A stretch of 64,000 nt of DNA, taken from contig JAIYDL010000010.1 in the NCBI GenBank assembly GCA_027487515.1, positions 1 to 64,000 of the forward strand, read 5' to 3'. Positions 33,389 through 42,114 of this stretch are shown one piece after another. The stretch's first letter is position 1, and every line of letters starts with the position of its first letter. Source of the stretch: Pseudomonadota bacterium (GTDB lineage Bacteria; Bdellovibrionota; Bacteriovoracia; Bacteriovoracales; Bacteriovoracaceae). Below the pieces are notes generated by a model, which saw only the letters and a program-made list of their open reading frames with translations, was not told the DNA's origin and searched no databases. The position numbers were made by a program, and so were the translations under genes.

Positions 33389-36300
33389 GAGCGGTTGTTT
33401 CGCTTGCTCTCTCATTCTTAATTCTCCTCTCGAGTGCCTCTGGGACTTCCCAGCGGGGAAGTGAGTCCGCCCGTAGGGTTGTGACGAATCTGATTCGTGG
33501 CGGCTACCTCGATCCTTCTGACCTTCCCTCCAGAGATATTTTCCTCCGCGAGACCTGCGAAAGCGAGGTCATGTCCAACGGAAGTCTCGATGAACAGATG
33601 CGCCTTTTCTGTGATGTCGTCACGAAGAGTGATGCCTGTAAGTACGTTCCCGCCGATGAACTCATGCGCTGCGAGCAGCCTCGCGCCAGCGGCGTTCAGA
33701 GTAGCCTCGACTTCCTCCGCGGCTGTGGAACCGGGATCTTTAATTCCGTCCGAGACCTGCTCTCTTTCTTGGGGCAGGCGGCGCAGTTCATTTGGGAGAA
33801 CATCACGGACCTTCGAGGTGCTGGAGAGCGCACAGGCCGAGCACTAGACGCTGGTCTTCAGTTCGCCAATTCCATCCGTCTTTATATTTATACCGAGTAC
33901 GACAAGGCTTACCAGGAAGCCTCTTTTCCCCGAGCACTCAACGCGGCTTCCGCGGTGTCTCGGCAACTTATGACGTTTCTTGTCAGTAAACTGACGGATA
34001 TGGTGAAAGAGAGCTACACGGAATTCGGGTGCCTTAATACCCAGGCCAGAAGCCGCCGCATCTGCCAGACCCTCAGTGATTTCATCATGCCACCGGCCGC
34101 GTTCTTTGCGTTTCTCAAGCATGGAGCACGGGCGGTGTCCCAGTTCCCGAGCCTTCAACGGGGTCTCAACTCCCTCAGGGCCGCGGGACGGCTCGCGCCC
34201 TACCGGCAGCGCTTGGATCAGGCGCGACGAATTCTTGGCAAGTCCTTAACTCCAGAGCAGGAAAATGCGATCGTCGCGGCCCACTTGGTGGGATTAGGGG
34301 AGAGAGGTGCGAACGGAGCTCCGGCACAGGTCGGGAACTACACTCCGGCGCAGCTCCGTCGAAAAGCAGAGATCCTCCGGGGTCCCCTGCCAGATCCTCC
34401 GCCGGTTCCACCCGAAGTCTTTACTCCGTTGTTTTCGCCAGACGAAAGACGCTTGCTCATGGAAAACTCCATCGTTGGTGTTTCCCCGGAAGAGCTTCGC
34501 CGCCAGCCTCCATTGACCTCGGCGCCGCCAGCACCGAGTGCTCAGGCCCCGCAGGTAGCAAGTCCCCCGAGTCCGCCGGTAGCCAGTGGTGCAACTCCTC
34601 CTGCAGCTAGTTCTCCTCGACCACCTGAAACTCCCCCGAGACCTCAGACCCAAGAAAGAGTGGCTTCACTATCGGTGAATGCGAATCCGACCCTGAGCTC
34701 AGTCCGAGGGGGAAGAGTTCCAGATGAGCCTCATGCGTCTTACTTACACCCCATTGCTGGTGAACGACTTCCTGTCCGAATCGAAAGGATTCTTCCAGAA
34801 GGGGTCGAGGTTCGCCACCCCAATGGTGAACTTGAGATCTTGTCCGGCCGAAACGCCGATACGCTTCGAAACAGCGACACCGCTCGGCAGGTATTCGCGC
34901 AGGCACCTCCGCACCAGAGTCTTGTGATCCCCGCCCATCCGGACAGCGCTTACGAGAACATCCGTGCAGCGTTTCGGCGCGGAGAAATGCCGGCGGATCC
35001 TAATGTCTCATTCACGAACCCCTTCGGTGAAGTCTTCGAGGGTCGGCTCACGCGAGTCGACAGAGTCTCCGGAGAAGTCCGGCTTAACCTTCCGGATGGA
35101 AGGGAGATGGTTATCCGGGGAGAAGATCTTGCTCAGATTCGAACCACAGCCTCGCTTCGAGGGATTGATCTGAGACCCCACCCAGAGCCGAGCTATCAAA
35201 ATGTTCGCACCGCACTCAATAGTGGCGCGGTTCCACGAGATCCTTACGTCTCTTTTGACATGGGGAACGGAGTCCGGCAGGTAGGAGAAATCCTCAGTGT
35301 GGATAGACTCCTCGGCGAGGTCCGGATGCGCCTCGAGGATGGCGGTGAGTTCGTCGCTCGGCAGGGCCAGCTTCAGTCGATGCGCCAATCCTCCACCGCC
35401 CGAGAAGTGTTCGAGACCCGCGCTCGTGCGACGGCCACGAACCCACGGCTCCCGGCCTCCAGTGATCCGGCCGTCCAAAGCGTTCGGACTTCTCTGAATG
35501 AGGGGCGTATTCCTCCGGACCCTTTTGTCTCCGTCGATCTCCCGGGTGGTCGTATCAGCGCTCGGATCGATGAAGTGGTTCCCTCACAAGGTGCCATCGT
35601 CATCTCAACCGCCTATGGCCAGCGCTACACCCTCACCGGGGTGCAGCTTGAATCGATCCGACCTTCTCCCGAGGCCCGCGCCATGTTCGCACCTCCCGTT
35701 GCTCGAGCTCCGGCCCCAGCTCCAGCGAGCGCTACGCCCCCTGCACAAGCTGCACCAGCCTCTCGAACACCAGCGGCTGTCGCTCCCTCTCCAGCACCAG
35801 CAAATATTCCCTCCCACCCGGCGTTTGAACGCTATGGGATTGCTCCTCGTCACGCCTTCAGTGCTCGAAACGCCTCGTACCAAGTCAGCGACTTCTTCAC
35901 GGACGGCCAGGGCCGAGTTTTCGTGAATGTGGCGGTGACGGTTAATGGGCAGACCACCACTCGGGTTTTCTACCGCTCAAATTCATCCCTTTCCTTCCGG
36001 CTTCTTCCCGCGAGGAATGTCGGAATCCCAGGTCAAGGAGGCTACGACAAAGGCCCAGGGGAAGAGTTCCTCGCGGCGGCCCCGGAGCTCCAACGGTTCC
36101 TCTTTCAGCGACTAGAGTCTGCTGCAGGACCGATGCCTCGAGTAGATCCAGTTCAGCTCCAGGGAATCATCCCTGTGAACCGAAGTTTGGTCGACCATGA
36201 GAACTATCAGCGAGGCGCGGATTACCTTCGTGTCGATTCACCTCGGCCAATACTCAACGAGGCACGAATCCACCATCAATCCGATCTCCATTTAGTGCCT

Positions 36301-36711
36301 GACCCGAGGCAGGTTACCATCCGGGAGGCGGGGGCAAGGCCCGACTTCCGGCAAGCTCGGGTGACGTATCGTACGAGGAATGAATTGTATGGGGACGTAG
36401 ATGTGTATGTGTACCATTCTGCAGATCGAAGTCTGCATTACACGCTCATGCGAGATTCTTCGGGACGGGTCTGGTTCTCTGACGTGGGATCCGCAACATC
36501 TGCGATCAATGGTCACGGTGTTCGTAGCACGGCAATCGATGGCGGTCAGCTTCTAGCCCCTCGGTGGGAAAACAATCGGCAGATCCCGCAACGCTACCAA
36601 AGCGGTGCTCACCCGAGCAACAGAGATTACGGAGATAACTGGAGGTACCTGCGTGAAATGCCAGAGATCCGCCGCTGGTACCAGGAGCAGAATCTTCCGA
36701 TCCCAGACTAG
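33385..36711 (+). CDS. Large secreted protein with four tandem repeats
   Basis: The 1108-residue product has a signal peptide (about residues 1-20). Residues about 30-110 are Cys-rich, about 110-310 helical, and about 310-430 Pro/Ala-rich and disordered. Residues about 435-770 hold four repeats of about 75 residues, each following the pattern SVRxxxxxGxxPxDPxVSF, a beta-rich middle (GEVRxxxxDGxE) and a closing ARxxF. A second Pro/Ala linker and a globular C-terminal domain (about 810-1108) follow. The repeat's beta-rich core resembles small SH3-like folds, but this is not certain. It is coupled to the small secreted gene upstream. Likely a surface or periplasmic scaffold; function unknown. 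Confidence 0.65.
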   Translation: MRAVVSLALSFLILLSSASGTSQRGSESARRVVTNLIRGGYLDPSDLPSRDIFLRETCESEVMSNGSLDEQMRLFCDVVTKSDACKYVPADELMRCEQPRASGVQSSLDFLRGCGTGIFNSVRDLLSFLGQAAQFIWENITDLRGAGERTGRALDAGLQFANSIRLYIYTEYDKAYQEASFPRALNAASAVSRQLMTFLVSKLTDMVKESYTEFGCLNTQARSRRICQTLSDFIMPPAAFFAFLKHGARAVSQFPSLQRGLNSLRAAGRLAPYRQRLDQARRILGKSLTPEQENAIVAAHLVGLGERGANGAPAQVGNYTPAQLRRKAEILRGPLPDPPPVPPEVFTPLFSPDERRLLMENSIVGVSPEELRRQPPLTSAPPAPSAQAPQVASPPSPPVASGATPPAASSPRPPETPPRPQTQERVASLSVNANPTLSSVRGGRVPDEPHASYLHPIAGERLPVRIERILPEGVEVRHPNGELEILSGRNADTLRNSDTARQVFAQAPPHQSLVIPAHPDSAYENIRAAFRRGEMPADPNVSFTNPFGEVFEGRLTRVDRVSGEVRLNLPDGREMVIRGEDLAQIRTTASLRGIDLRPHPEPSYQNVRTALNSGAVPRDPYVSFDMGNGVRQVGEILSVDRLLGEVRMRLEDGGEFVARQGQLQSMRQSSTAREVFETRARATATNPRLPASSDPAVQSVRTSLNEGRIPPDPFVSVDLPGGRISARIDEVVPSQGAIVISTAYGQRYTLTGVQLESIRPSPEARAMFAPPVARAPAPAPASATPPAQAAPASRTPAAVAPSPAPANIPSHPAFERYGIAPRHAFSARNASYQVSDFFTDGQGRVFVNVAVTVNGQTTTRVFYRSNSSLSFRLLPARNVGIPGQGGYDKGPGEEFLAAAPELQRFLFQRLESAAGPMPRVDPVQLQGIIPVNRSLVDHENYQRGADYLRVDSPRPILNEARIHHQSDLHLVPDPRQVTIREAGARPDFRQARVTYRTRNELYGDVDVYVYHSADRSLHYTLMRDSSGRVWFSDVGSATSAINGHGVRSTAIDGGQLLAPRWENNRQIPQRYQSGAHPSNRDYGDNWRYLREMPEIRRWYQEQNLPIPD

Positions 36712-36738
36712 GAAGTTTTCTTGGCCGTGAGGTGCAGC

Positions 36739-37698
36739 CTAGGGACGAGTTGAACCCAGGCTCTGGCGCTCCGTTTGCTGGTATTGATCCCTCAGTTCTT
36801 TCAGCGCTGAGATCCGCTGGACCTCTGTCCCCACGCGCTGATACCCAGGGAAAACAGAGGTATCTGTATCGACGGAGAGACAATTCGCTCCTCTTTCATC
36901 GCAGCGGTTGTAGACCTGGCAGGAGCGTCCGGTCGAGGGAATGAGCCCCTGGCTGGGTGTCCCCCCGACGAGGATTCCAATCACTTCGTTGCGGGAGTTA
37001 AATACGGCACTGCCGCTGTTTCCTTCGAAGGCATCGAGGGTCGTAATGAAGCTTTCTCTCGTGCGGTTGTCCAGGAGGATTCGGGCGCTGTGGGAGAGCT
37101 TGGCAGGAGTCCCATGGGGGTGGCCGATCATCGAGAGGACTTCGTTCGGTGGCAGGGCCCCTGGGGCGAGCGGGAGAGGTCTGCGACCTTTCACCGGTCG
37201 GTCGAGCTGAACCAGAGCATAGTCCCGGAACGGGGCCCCTTCGTCTTTGACGGCGTAGACCACTTGCTTGCAGCGGTAGAGGTTCTCTGCTGGAACCTTG
37301 TCGGTGTCGATCCCTTCCTGGTAATCGAAGAGCCAGGAGTACGCCTGGCAGTAGGTGTCCGTCTCGTTGCGGCTCTCGCCGGTGTTGACCATGCAGTGGC
37401 CTGCGGTGGCGATGAGGTCCGGAGCGACCAGGAAACCGCTGCACGCGTAGGGCAGGGAGATGCTGCGGGAGAAGCGCTCCTCCGGGCAGAGCATACCTTC
37501 GAGGGAATCGGGGAAGAGCTTGATCCATCCAGGATTCGAGGGTTCATGGAGGGAGTTTAAAACTGCGACGGCGGTGGAGCGCGAAAGAGCGTGGCCCCTC
37601 GTGCCGGTGGAGATGGCGATCCTGTCGTCTCGGCCAAAGATCGCCGCAGCGGCATCGAGAGTTGAGACAAGGATGAGGAGCACCGGTAGGAGTTTCAT
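36739..37698 (-). CDS. Secreted trypsin-like serine protease
   Basis: The 319-residue product has a signal peptide (about residues 1-18) and the S1 catalytic triad: His in IATAGHC, Asp in RDYALVQLDRP and Ser in EGNSGSAVF. The V8/glutamyl-endopeptidase-like GNSGS context and the Cys pairs fit an extracellular protease. A prosegment of about 30 residues probably precedes the mature enzyme. The start is taken at ATG 37698; a GTG at 37716 is in frame but would precede the signal peptide. It is convergent with the repeat protein gene and downstream of a lipoprotein gene. Confidence 0.88.
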   Translation of the reverse strand: MKLLPVLLILVSTLDAAAAIFGRDDRIAISTGTRGHALSRSTAVAVLNSLHEPSNPGWIKLFPDSLEGMLCPEERFSRSISLPYACSGFLVAPDLIATAGHCMVNTGESRNETDTYCQAYSWLFDYQEGIDTDKVPAENLYRCKQVVYAVKDEGAPFRDYALVQLDRPVKGRRPLPLAPGALPPNEVLSMIGHPHGTPAKLSHSARILLDNRTRESFITTLDAFEGNSGSAVFNSRNEVIGILVGGTPSQGLIPSTGRSCQVYNRCDERGANCLSVDTDTSVFPGYQRVGTEVQRISALKELRDQYQQTERQSLGSTRP

Positions 37699-37887
37699 GG
37701 ATAGTGGAGAGTACACCGGAACTCTACCGAGGGAGCACGAGCATGAAAAATATTCAAAGGAGACATCTCGAAGGTAAGAAGTAAGAGGTGATAGAGCAGA
37801 GCTTATGTGACGGAATCGTTGCTGGTGATGCCTGGGTGGATGAGAGGAACTACTTCAGGTTCAAAAGAGGAGAGGGGTGCTCGAGAA

Positions 37888-37915
37888 GAGACTACCCCGT
37901 TTCCAGGGTAGTCTC
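37888..37915. terminator. Perfect hairpin after the lipoprotein gene, no U-tract
   Basis: GAGACTACCC (37888-37897) and GGGTAGTCTC (37906-37915) form a perfect 10-bp stem with an 8-base loop. It starts 17 bases beyond the stop of the minus-strand lipoprotein gene at 37933. The bases after it on that strand are only mildly T-rich. Confidence 0.5.
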
Positions 37916-37932
37916 GAAGCTTCAGAGGGCGA

Positions 37933-38688
37933 TTACTGACAAACGCGCTGAGACTCAACGAAGGCGTTGATGCGGCCGTAGCGCTCGCGGACGACCTGAG
38001 ATTCGTCTCTGGCGAAGATGCCGTTCCGGACTCTCACTTTCGTGATGTTATCCGAGATGTCACGGGTGAAGAGAACGTAAGAGCTGAAGCTCTTGTTCGC
38101 AGTGCCGAAGCACTGGTTCATTTGGAACTCTTCGACGCCGCGGTCGCTGTAAACGACGCGAGTGTTATCCCACGCACGGAAGTTGCCCGACTCGTCGAGA
38201 GCTGCGTTGACGATGGTGGTGTTCTGGTTAGAAGTCACGGTGTACTTCTTCACGTTGTCCATCAGCTTGCGGATGTTTCCTGAAGAGGATGGGCACTGGC
38301 CGTTCGGACGACGCTCCCGATCCATGTTCAGAAGGAAGAGGTGATTGGTCTTCTTGAAGTAGACAACCGCAACGTCGTTCGGGTGCTGAGAGATTTTGAA
38401 ATCTTCAACGCCAGAAGTGACGGCGCAGACGGCACCGTTGATGCGACGGAAGAGCGTGCCGTCGTTCCCGAGCATGTAGCGGTCGGCGACGTCGTTCCGA
38501 CGGGCCTCGCGGCACGTGCGGTAGCGTGCGCGGTCGCACTCGTTGGCAGGGACACGGTCGTACTCATCTGGAGCGAACTCTGTTTCGGCGGCCGGAGCAA
38601 CTTCGGCAACGGTGGCCGGGGTTGACTGGTGCTTCACACTCGAGCAAGAAACCAGGGTCAAAAGCGAGAGAACTGCGAGAACTTTCAT
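37933..38688 (-). CDS. Lipoprotein of unknown function
   Basis: The 251-residue product has a lipobox (LVSCS, Cys about residue 15), a short Ala/Pro/Thr linker and a domain of about 200 residues with six cysteines, including a CDRARYRTC pair near residue 55. The C-terminal half looks like a beta-propeller or beta-sheet protein of repeated FK.S/VYF motifs. The ATG has GGAGG at the right distance. It has its own 3' hairpin and is separated from the gene upstream by 113 bases, so it is probably a single-gene transcript. No family recognised. Confidence 0.65.
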   Translation of the reverse strand: MKVLAVLSLLTLVSCSSVKHQSTPATVAEVAPAAETEFAPDEYDRVPANECDRARYRTCREARRNDVADRYMLGNDGTLFRRINGAVCAVTSGVEDFKISQHPNDVAVVYFKKTNHLFLLNMDRERRPNGQCPSSSGNIRKLMDNVKKYTVTSNQNTTIVNAALDESGNFRAWDNTRVVYSDRGVEEFQMNQCFGTANKSFSSYVLFTRDISDNITKVRVRNGIFARDESQVVRERYGRINAFVESQRVCQ

Positions 38689-38801
38689 TTTACATCCTCC
38701 ATCAGGGGGTTGATCGTTTGCTTAACTCACCCGTTAATTATTTGATCAAATCGGAAAAGTTACAAACAAATATTTTGTTAGGTAAATAGTGCCCGACTCC
38801 T

Positions 38802-40196
38802 TTACTTTGTTTTCCCCGGGGTTGGGTTGAACCAAATCGGGTACCGAGTGGAGAAATGATCCTCGGGCCGTGGGCTCACCCCCGGCGCGAAGGTAATAGC
38901 TCCGACCTTGGCGTCCACCAGGGCCCGCTGCCGCCCGAGCGTATTGATCAGCTGATGCTGGGTGAAGGGGTAGTAGTCGAGTGGCTGATGGAAGAGCTTC
39001 ATCTGATGCTCCGTCTCTCCCGGCCGCTTCCAGCTTGTGTACGTGTAGGTTTCGTTCGGAGGGGCGGTGAGGTTCCGTGAGACGTCGCGAAGAAGTTCGT
39101 CGAAGGTTTCCTGGCGAGCGAAACTCCAGGAGTGCACCGGTCCTGTGGAGCAGAGGCCAAAGTCCTCTTGGATGATCTCCGGGCCCGCCCGGAAGACGTT
39201 GTTTGGGTGCACGTCGGTTCTCACGTAGACAGTGTTCTCGATCTCTTCTTCCGGAAGGCGCCAGCAGTCCGGCATTCCGGCGTCCACGAGCTTAAAGCGC
39301 ACCCCCGGTTTGAGCTTCACCCGGGCGAGGAGGCCGCCGGACTCGTCGCGGGAGCCGTAGCCAAAGGTCGAGGCCGGGGTCCGGGAGAGCCAGAGGAGCG
39401 CGTCCTGGCCCTGAACGGCTTCGGTGCGCCACCGGTCTCCCGACATGTGAGCTCGGAGCGTAGGTATGAGATCTTCCGGGCCCCAGACGTAGAGGGTATC
39501 TGGCATGCAGTCTCGCCGGATCCATTTTTCTTTTTCAATCTGGATAGCGTGGCCTCCGTACGCGGGATTCCGACAGCCGTCCCAAGGGTCAAAGTCGATG
39601 ACCGGACCGCTCTTCGAGGCAAGACTTTTGAGAGTCACGGGCGGTGGAGTGAATGTGTAGGTCTTTAGTTCGGGCCCCGCATGGAGGAGCGCCTGATCCT
39701 GACGGATGAGGATGCGGCCGTCGGGGAAATACGCAGCGATCACTCCGTGTTGCTGGCCTTCGCTGGGAGTGCTCCAGCGCGCCTTACTTCCGACGCAAAC
39801 GTCGGTGGTCTTGTTCAAGCAGCTGCCAGGCTTCGTCACGGCCACGTCTCGGGCATCGACCTTGAGTGGTACGGCCGAGATCAACCCGGTGACTTCTGCA
39901 CTTGTGTCGGAGTAGATCCCGGTGACAACGCCGCGGGTGAGCTGGCCCTTCTGCATGTACAGGACCGTGTCTCCGTTGCAGGCCTCGTGTTCGTTACACA
40001 GGAAGCGCTCGGTGAAGATGAAGTGGGTGAACTTGCTCCGTGGAATCCGTGCGATCTGATCCGGGATGCTCGGGCTCCAGAAGGGATGACCGCTTAGCCG
40101 ATGGACTGTTTCGGTTTCCGGAACGCTCGCGACGACCAAGAGACCGATTGTGAAAATGAGTGCGATGAGCATGATTTTCATCGGGAGTTTATTCAA
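38802..40196 (-). CDS. Exported or membrane-anchored protein of unknown function
   Basis: The 464-residue product has an N-terminal hydrophobic segment (about residues 7-24), either an uncleaved anchor or a signal peptide. The mature part has a beta-rich first half with scattered Cys (CNEHEACNGD, GSCLN, DVCVG). Its C-terminal half has a W-rich block (HSWSFARQETFDELLRDVSR). Nothing catalytic is recognised. Its start overlaps the stop of the four-repeat protein gene by four bases, so the two are likely one unit. Confidence 0.6.
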   Translation of the reverse strand: MNKLPMKIMLIALIFTIGLLVVASVPETETVHRLSGHPFWSPSIPDQIARIPRSKFTHFIFTERFLCNEHEACNGDTVLYMQKGQLTRGVVTGIYSDTSAEVTGLISAVPLKVDARDVAVTKPGSCLNKTTDVCVGSKARWSTPSEGQQHGVIAAYFPDGRILIRQDQALLHAGPELKTYTFTPPPVTLKSLASKSGPVIDFDPWDGCRNPAYGGHAIQIEKEKWIRRDCMPDTLYVWGPEDLIPTLRAHMSGDRWRTEAVQGQDALLWLSRTPASTFGYGSRDESGGLLARVKLKPGVRFKLVDAGMPDCWRLPEEEIENTVYVRTDVHPNNVFRAGPEIIQEDFGLCSTGPVHSWSFARQETFDELLRDVSRNLTAPPNETYTYTSWKRPGETEHQMKLFHQPLDYYPFTQHQLINTLGRQRALVDAKVGAITFAPGVSPRPEDHFSTRYPIWFNPTPGKTK

Positions 40197-40780
40197 ATCC
40201 CTGGACCACTTCCGAGGTAGTCGATGAGGTTAAACAAAGGTCTTACCGCTTGAGGAGTCGAGTCGTCGCAGTCGTCGACGGAGATCCGGCGCGTGCAGTT
40301 ACTGTCTGGGACCTCCGTGTTCGTCGCCACATTCATGCATTTCATTTCATGGGCACTACCCCGATGGATCCGAGTCCACTCGAAAACATCAGGCGGACAA
40401 AGGCGTGTGTTGGGCACTTGCTCCCCTCTTGGGACCTCGATACATTCGCGGACGCTCCTCCCGCGAGAAGGACTGTAGGTACGCCACTCGTAGCGGGGCG
40501 GAAATTTTGCCCGACAGATGGAGTTGTCTATCCACACATTCCGACTCACATCTGCGCATTCCATCCTGGTTCTCCGAGAACTCGAATAAGGCCGCCACTG
40601 AGCATTCTGCGGCATCTGCCGCTCACAATTGATACTCGCCGCAGGGACCCCTTGGGAGTCGAGGCACCGGGTCCATGTGGCCCCTCGAGATGACGTGTAC
40701 GTACGCCAAGTGTACTGCGCGTACGTCGCACTCGAAAAGAGGACGCTCATAAGGAGAGTAAGGATCAAATGTGTCTTCAT
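40193..40780 (-). CDS. Secreted protein made of four short Trp/Cys repeats
   Basis: The 195-residue product has a signal peptide (about residues 1-21, ending TYA). The mature protein is four repeats of about 38 residues: each opens with (Y/Q/F)xW(R/T), a YxxSRG-like turn, then (R/E/K)C..(S/V) and a closing C. The pattern is YTWRTYTSSRG, AQWRPYSSSRR, YEWRTYSPSRG, FEWTRIHRG. Each repeat has two Cys and so probably one disulfide. Such strings of small disulfide modules usually serve binding. Its stop overlaps the start of the 464-residue gene. No known family comes to mind. Confidence 0.65.
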   Translation of the reverse strand: MKTHLILTLLMSVLFSSATYAQYTWRTYTSSRGATWTRCLDSQGVPAASINCERQMPQNAQWRPYSSSRRTRMECADVSRNVWIDNSICRAKFPPRYEWRTYSPSRGRSVRECIEVPRGEQVPNTRLCPPDVFEWTRIHRGSAHEMKCMNVATNTEVPDSNCTRRISVDDCDDSTPQAVRPLFNLIDYLGSGPGI

Positions 40781-40995
40781 GCCAATCCCATTAGTTTATT
40801 AATCCAGTACGTCTCATCGGACTCAGGGCTCGTAAACTTTAGAGGAACATTTTCCCGGAGTTTTGAACCGTTAAACTGCCCTTGATGTTTTGAGCTCCTC
40901 GCATCCAACTCCCCACCGATACCACTGGTGAATTATCGGACACTAAGCTACTCTCAACTTGAGCAAAATTTTTTATGGCTAATGGGAGTCGATCG

Positions 40996-42114
40996 ATGTC
41001 TTCTTCTCACTCGTGGCGGCTATGCATCAGTGGGGTATTCATACCCATGCTTCTTATGGGATGTCAGAGTCAGGACAACAAAGGAGTGGCTTGCCCCCCA
41101 ATTCTCACTTCGGCATCGACCCAGTATTTGCCCTCAACATTGGACCTGTGCGGACTCTCACTGCGCTACCAGAAATCGCTGACCAACCTCAAGGCCCTGG
41201 GCCTCTCCGAGCCCCTCCGGATCGCCGACGTCATGGCCCCTCGGTTCATCGAACAGCGCGACTGGCTTCGGGCCAAGACTCATGCCCCAGGTACTCTTCA
41301 CCCCGAGTCGGTGTACGATCCCGCTCCCGCCACTTGGCGCTCCTGGGATGAGGCCCAGCGCTCTGTGGCCCAAAAGGCAAAGGAGAACCAGGCGAGTGGT
41401 CGAATCCCGGAGGTCAAGGTTTCCCGCATCCTCGAGCTCCATCGCTTAAGCACCGCCTACCAAGGTGGGCCGTTTGGTCTTCGGGAGACGTCTGATGAAA
41501 TTGGGCGGGCCTTCGAAGAGTACTACTCGGTGGATGACCAGCAAGTCAAACGCTTCGGCGCGCTTGAGTACGGGCCCCTCCTTACGTGGCACAATACCCT
41601 TTGCCTCGAGGAGCGGGCCGCGGAGTTTCAGGGGAAGTTTCGTGCTGACCTCTACGCCTACACTGACGTCAAACACTGGGCCCCAACGAAAGATCCGCGC
41701 AAGGCCTTCATCAATGCCCGCGGTGAACGGCGCCGGTGCGGCTACATCCAATACCTTGATCACCGCCGGGTTCCTGCGGAACTCTCGCGCTGGGAGCGGG
41801 AGCTGAACCGAGACCTCGCAGCGATTCCGACGAAGGCCCAGGATCCCATTCTCCTGGCCGCTCGGGCCCAGCGCTGGTTGGTGGCGATCCATCCCTTCCT
41901 CTCGGGGAACGGGCGCGTGAGCCGCCTTCTCATGGACGAGATCCTCCAGGCCCTGGGACTTCCGGCCCCACTGCTTGAAAACATGAACGAGGACCTAGGT
42001 CATTCCGAAGCAGAGTGGGCGCGGGAGATCGGGGCCGGGATGGTTCGAACAGTGGAGGTCCTCGAGGCCTGTGTGAAAAGTAAGCTCCAAGGGCCCTACT
42101 GCCGAGAGATCTAG
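40996..42114 (+). CDS. Fic-domain lipoprotein
   Basis: The 372-residue product has a lipoprotein signal with lipobox LMGC (about residue 24) and a C-terminal Fic domain. The core motif HPFLSGNGRVSR at about residues 299-310 contains the catalytic His and the Gly-Asn-Gly-Arg loop of AMP- or phosphoryl-transferring Fic enzymes. The 180-residue region before it is unrecognised. An inhibitory (S/T)xxxE helix is not obvious. The ATG at 40996 is preceded by GGGAG. Fic proteins normally act in the cytosol or are injected into hosts; a lipid-anchored one would face the periplasm or outside. The stop shares CTAG with the convergent PEP-utilising gene. Confidence 0.8.
   Translation: MSSSHSWRLCISGVFIPMLLMGCQSQDNKGVACPPILTSASTQYLPSTLDLCGLSLRYQKSLTNLKALGLSEPLRIADVMAPRFIEQRDWLRAKTHAPGTLHPESVYDPAPATWRSWDEAQRSVAQKAKENQASGRIPEVKVSRILELHRLSTAYQGGPFGLRETSDEIGRAFEEYYSVDDQQVKRFGALEYGPLLTWHNTLCLEERAAEFQGKFRADLYAYTDVKHWAPTKDPRKAFINARGERRRCGYIQYLDHRRVPAELSRWERELNRDLAAIPTKAQDPILLAARAQRWLVAIHPFLSGNGRVSRLLMDEILQALGLPAPLLENMNEDLGHSEAEWAREIGAGMVRTVEVLEACVKSKLQGPYCREI

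Noticed and set aside
33385-36711. Tandem DNA repeats that might be a CRISPR array
   Set aside because: The repeats are about 225-base coding units with diverged sequence, no 30-bp direct repeats with unique spacers. No CRISPR array or cas gene is seen in the window.
39132-39668. 178-codon plus-strand frame
   Set aside because: It is the reverse-strand shadow of the 464-residue minus-strand gene, has no ribosome binding site or signal peptide and lies wholly inside it.
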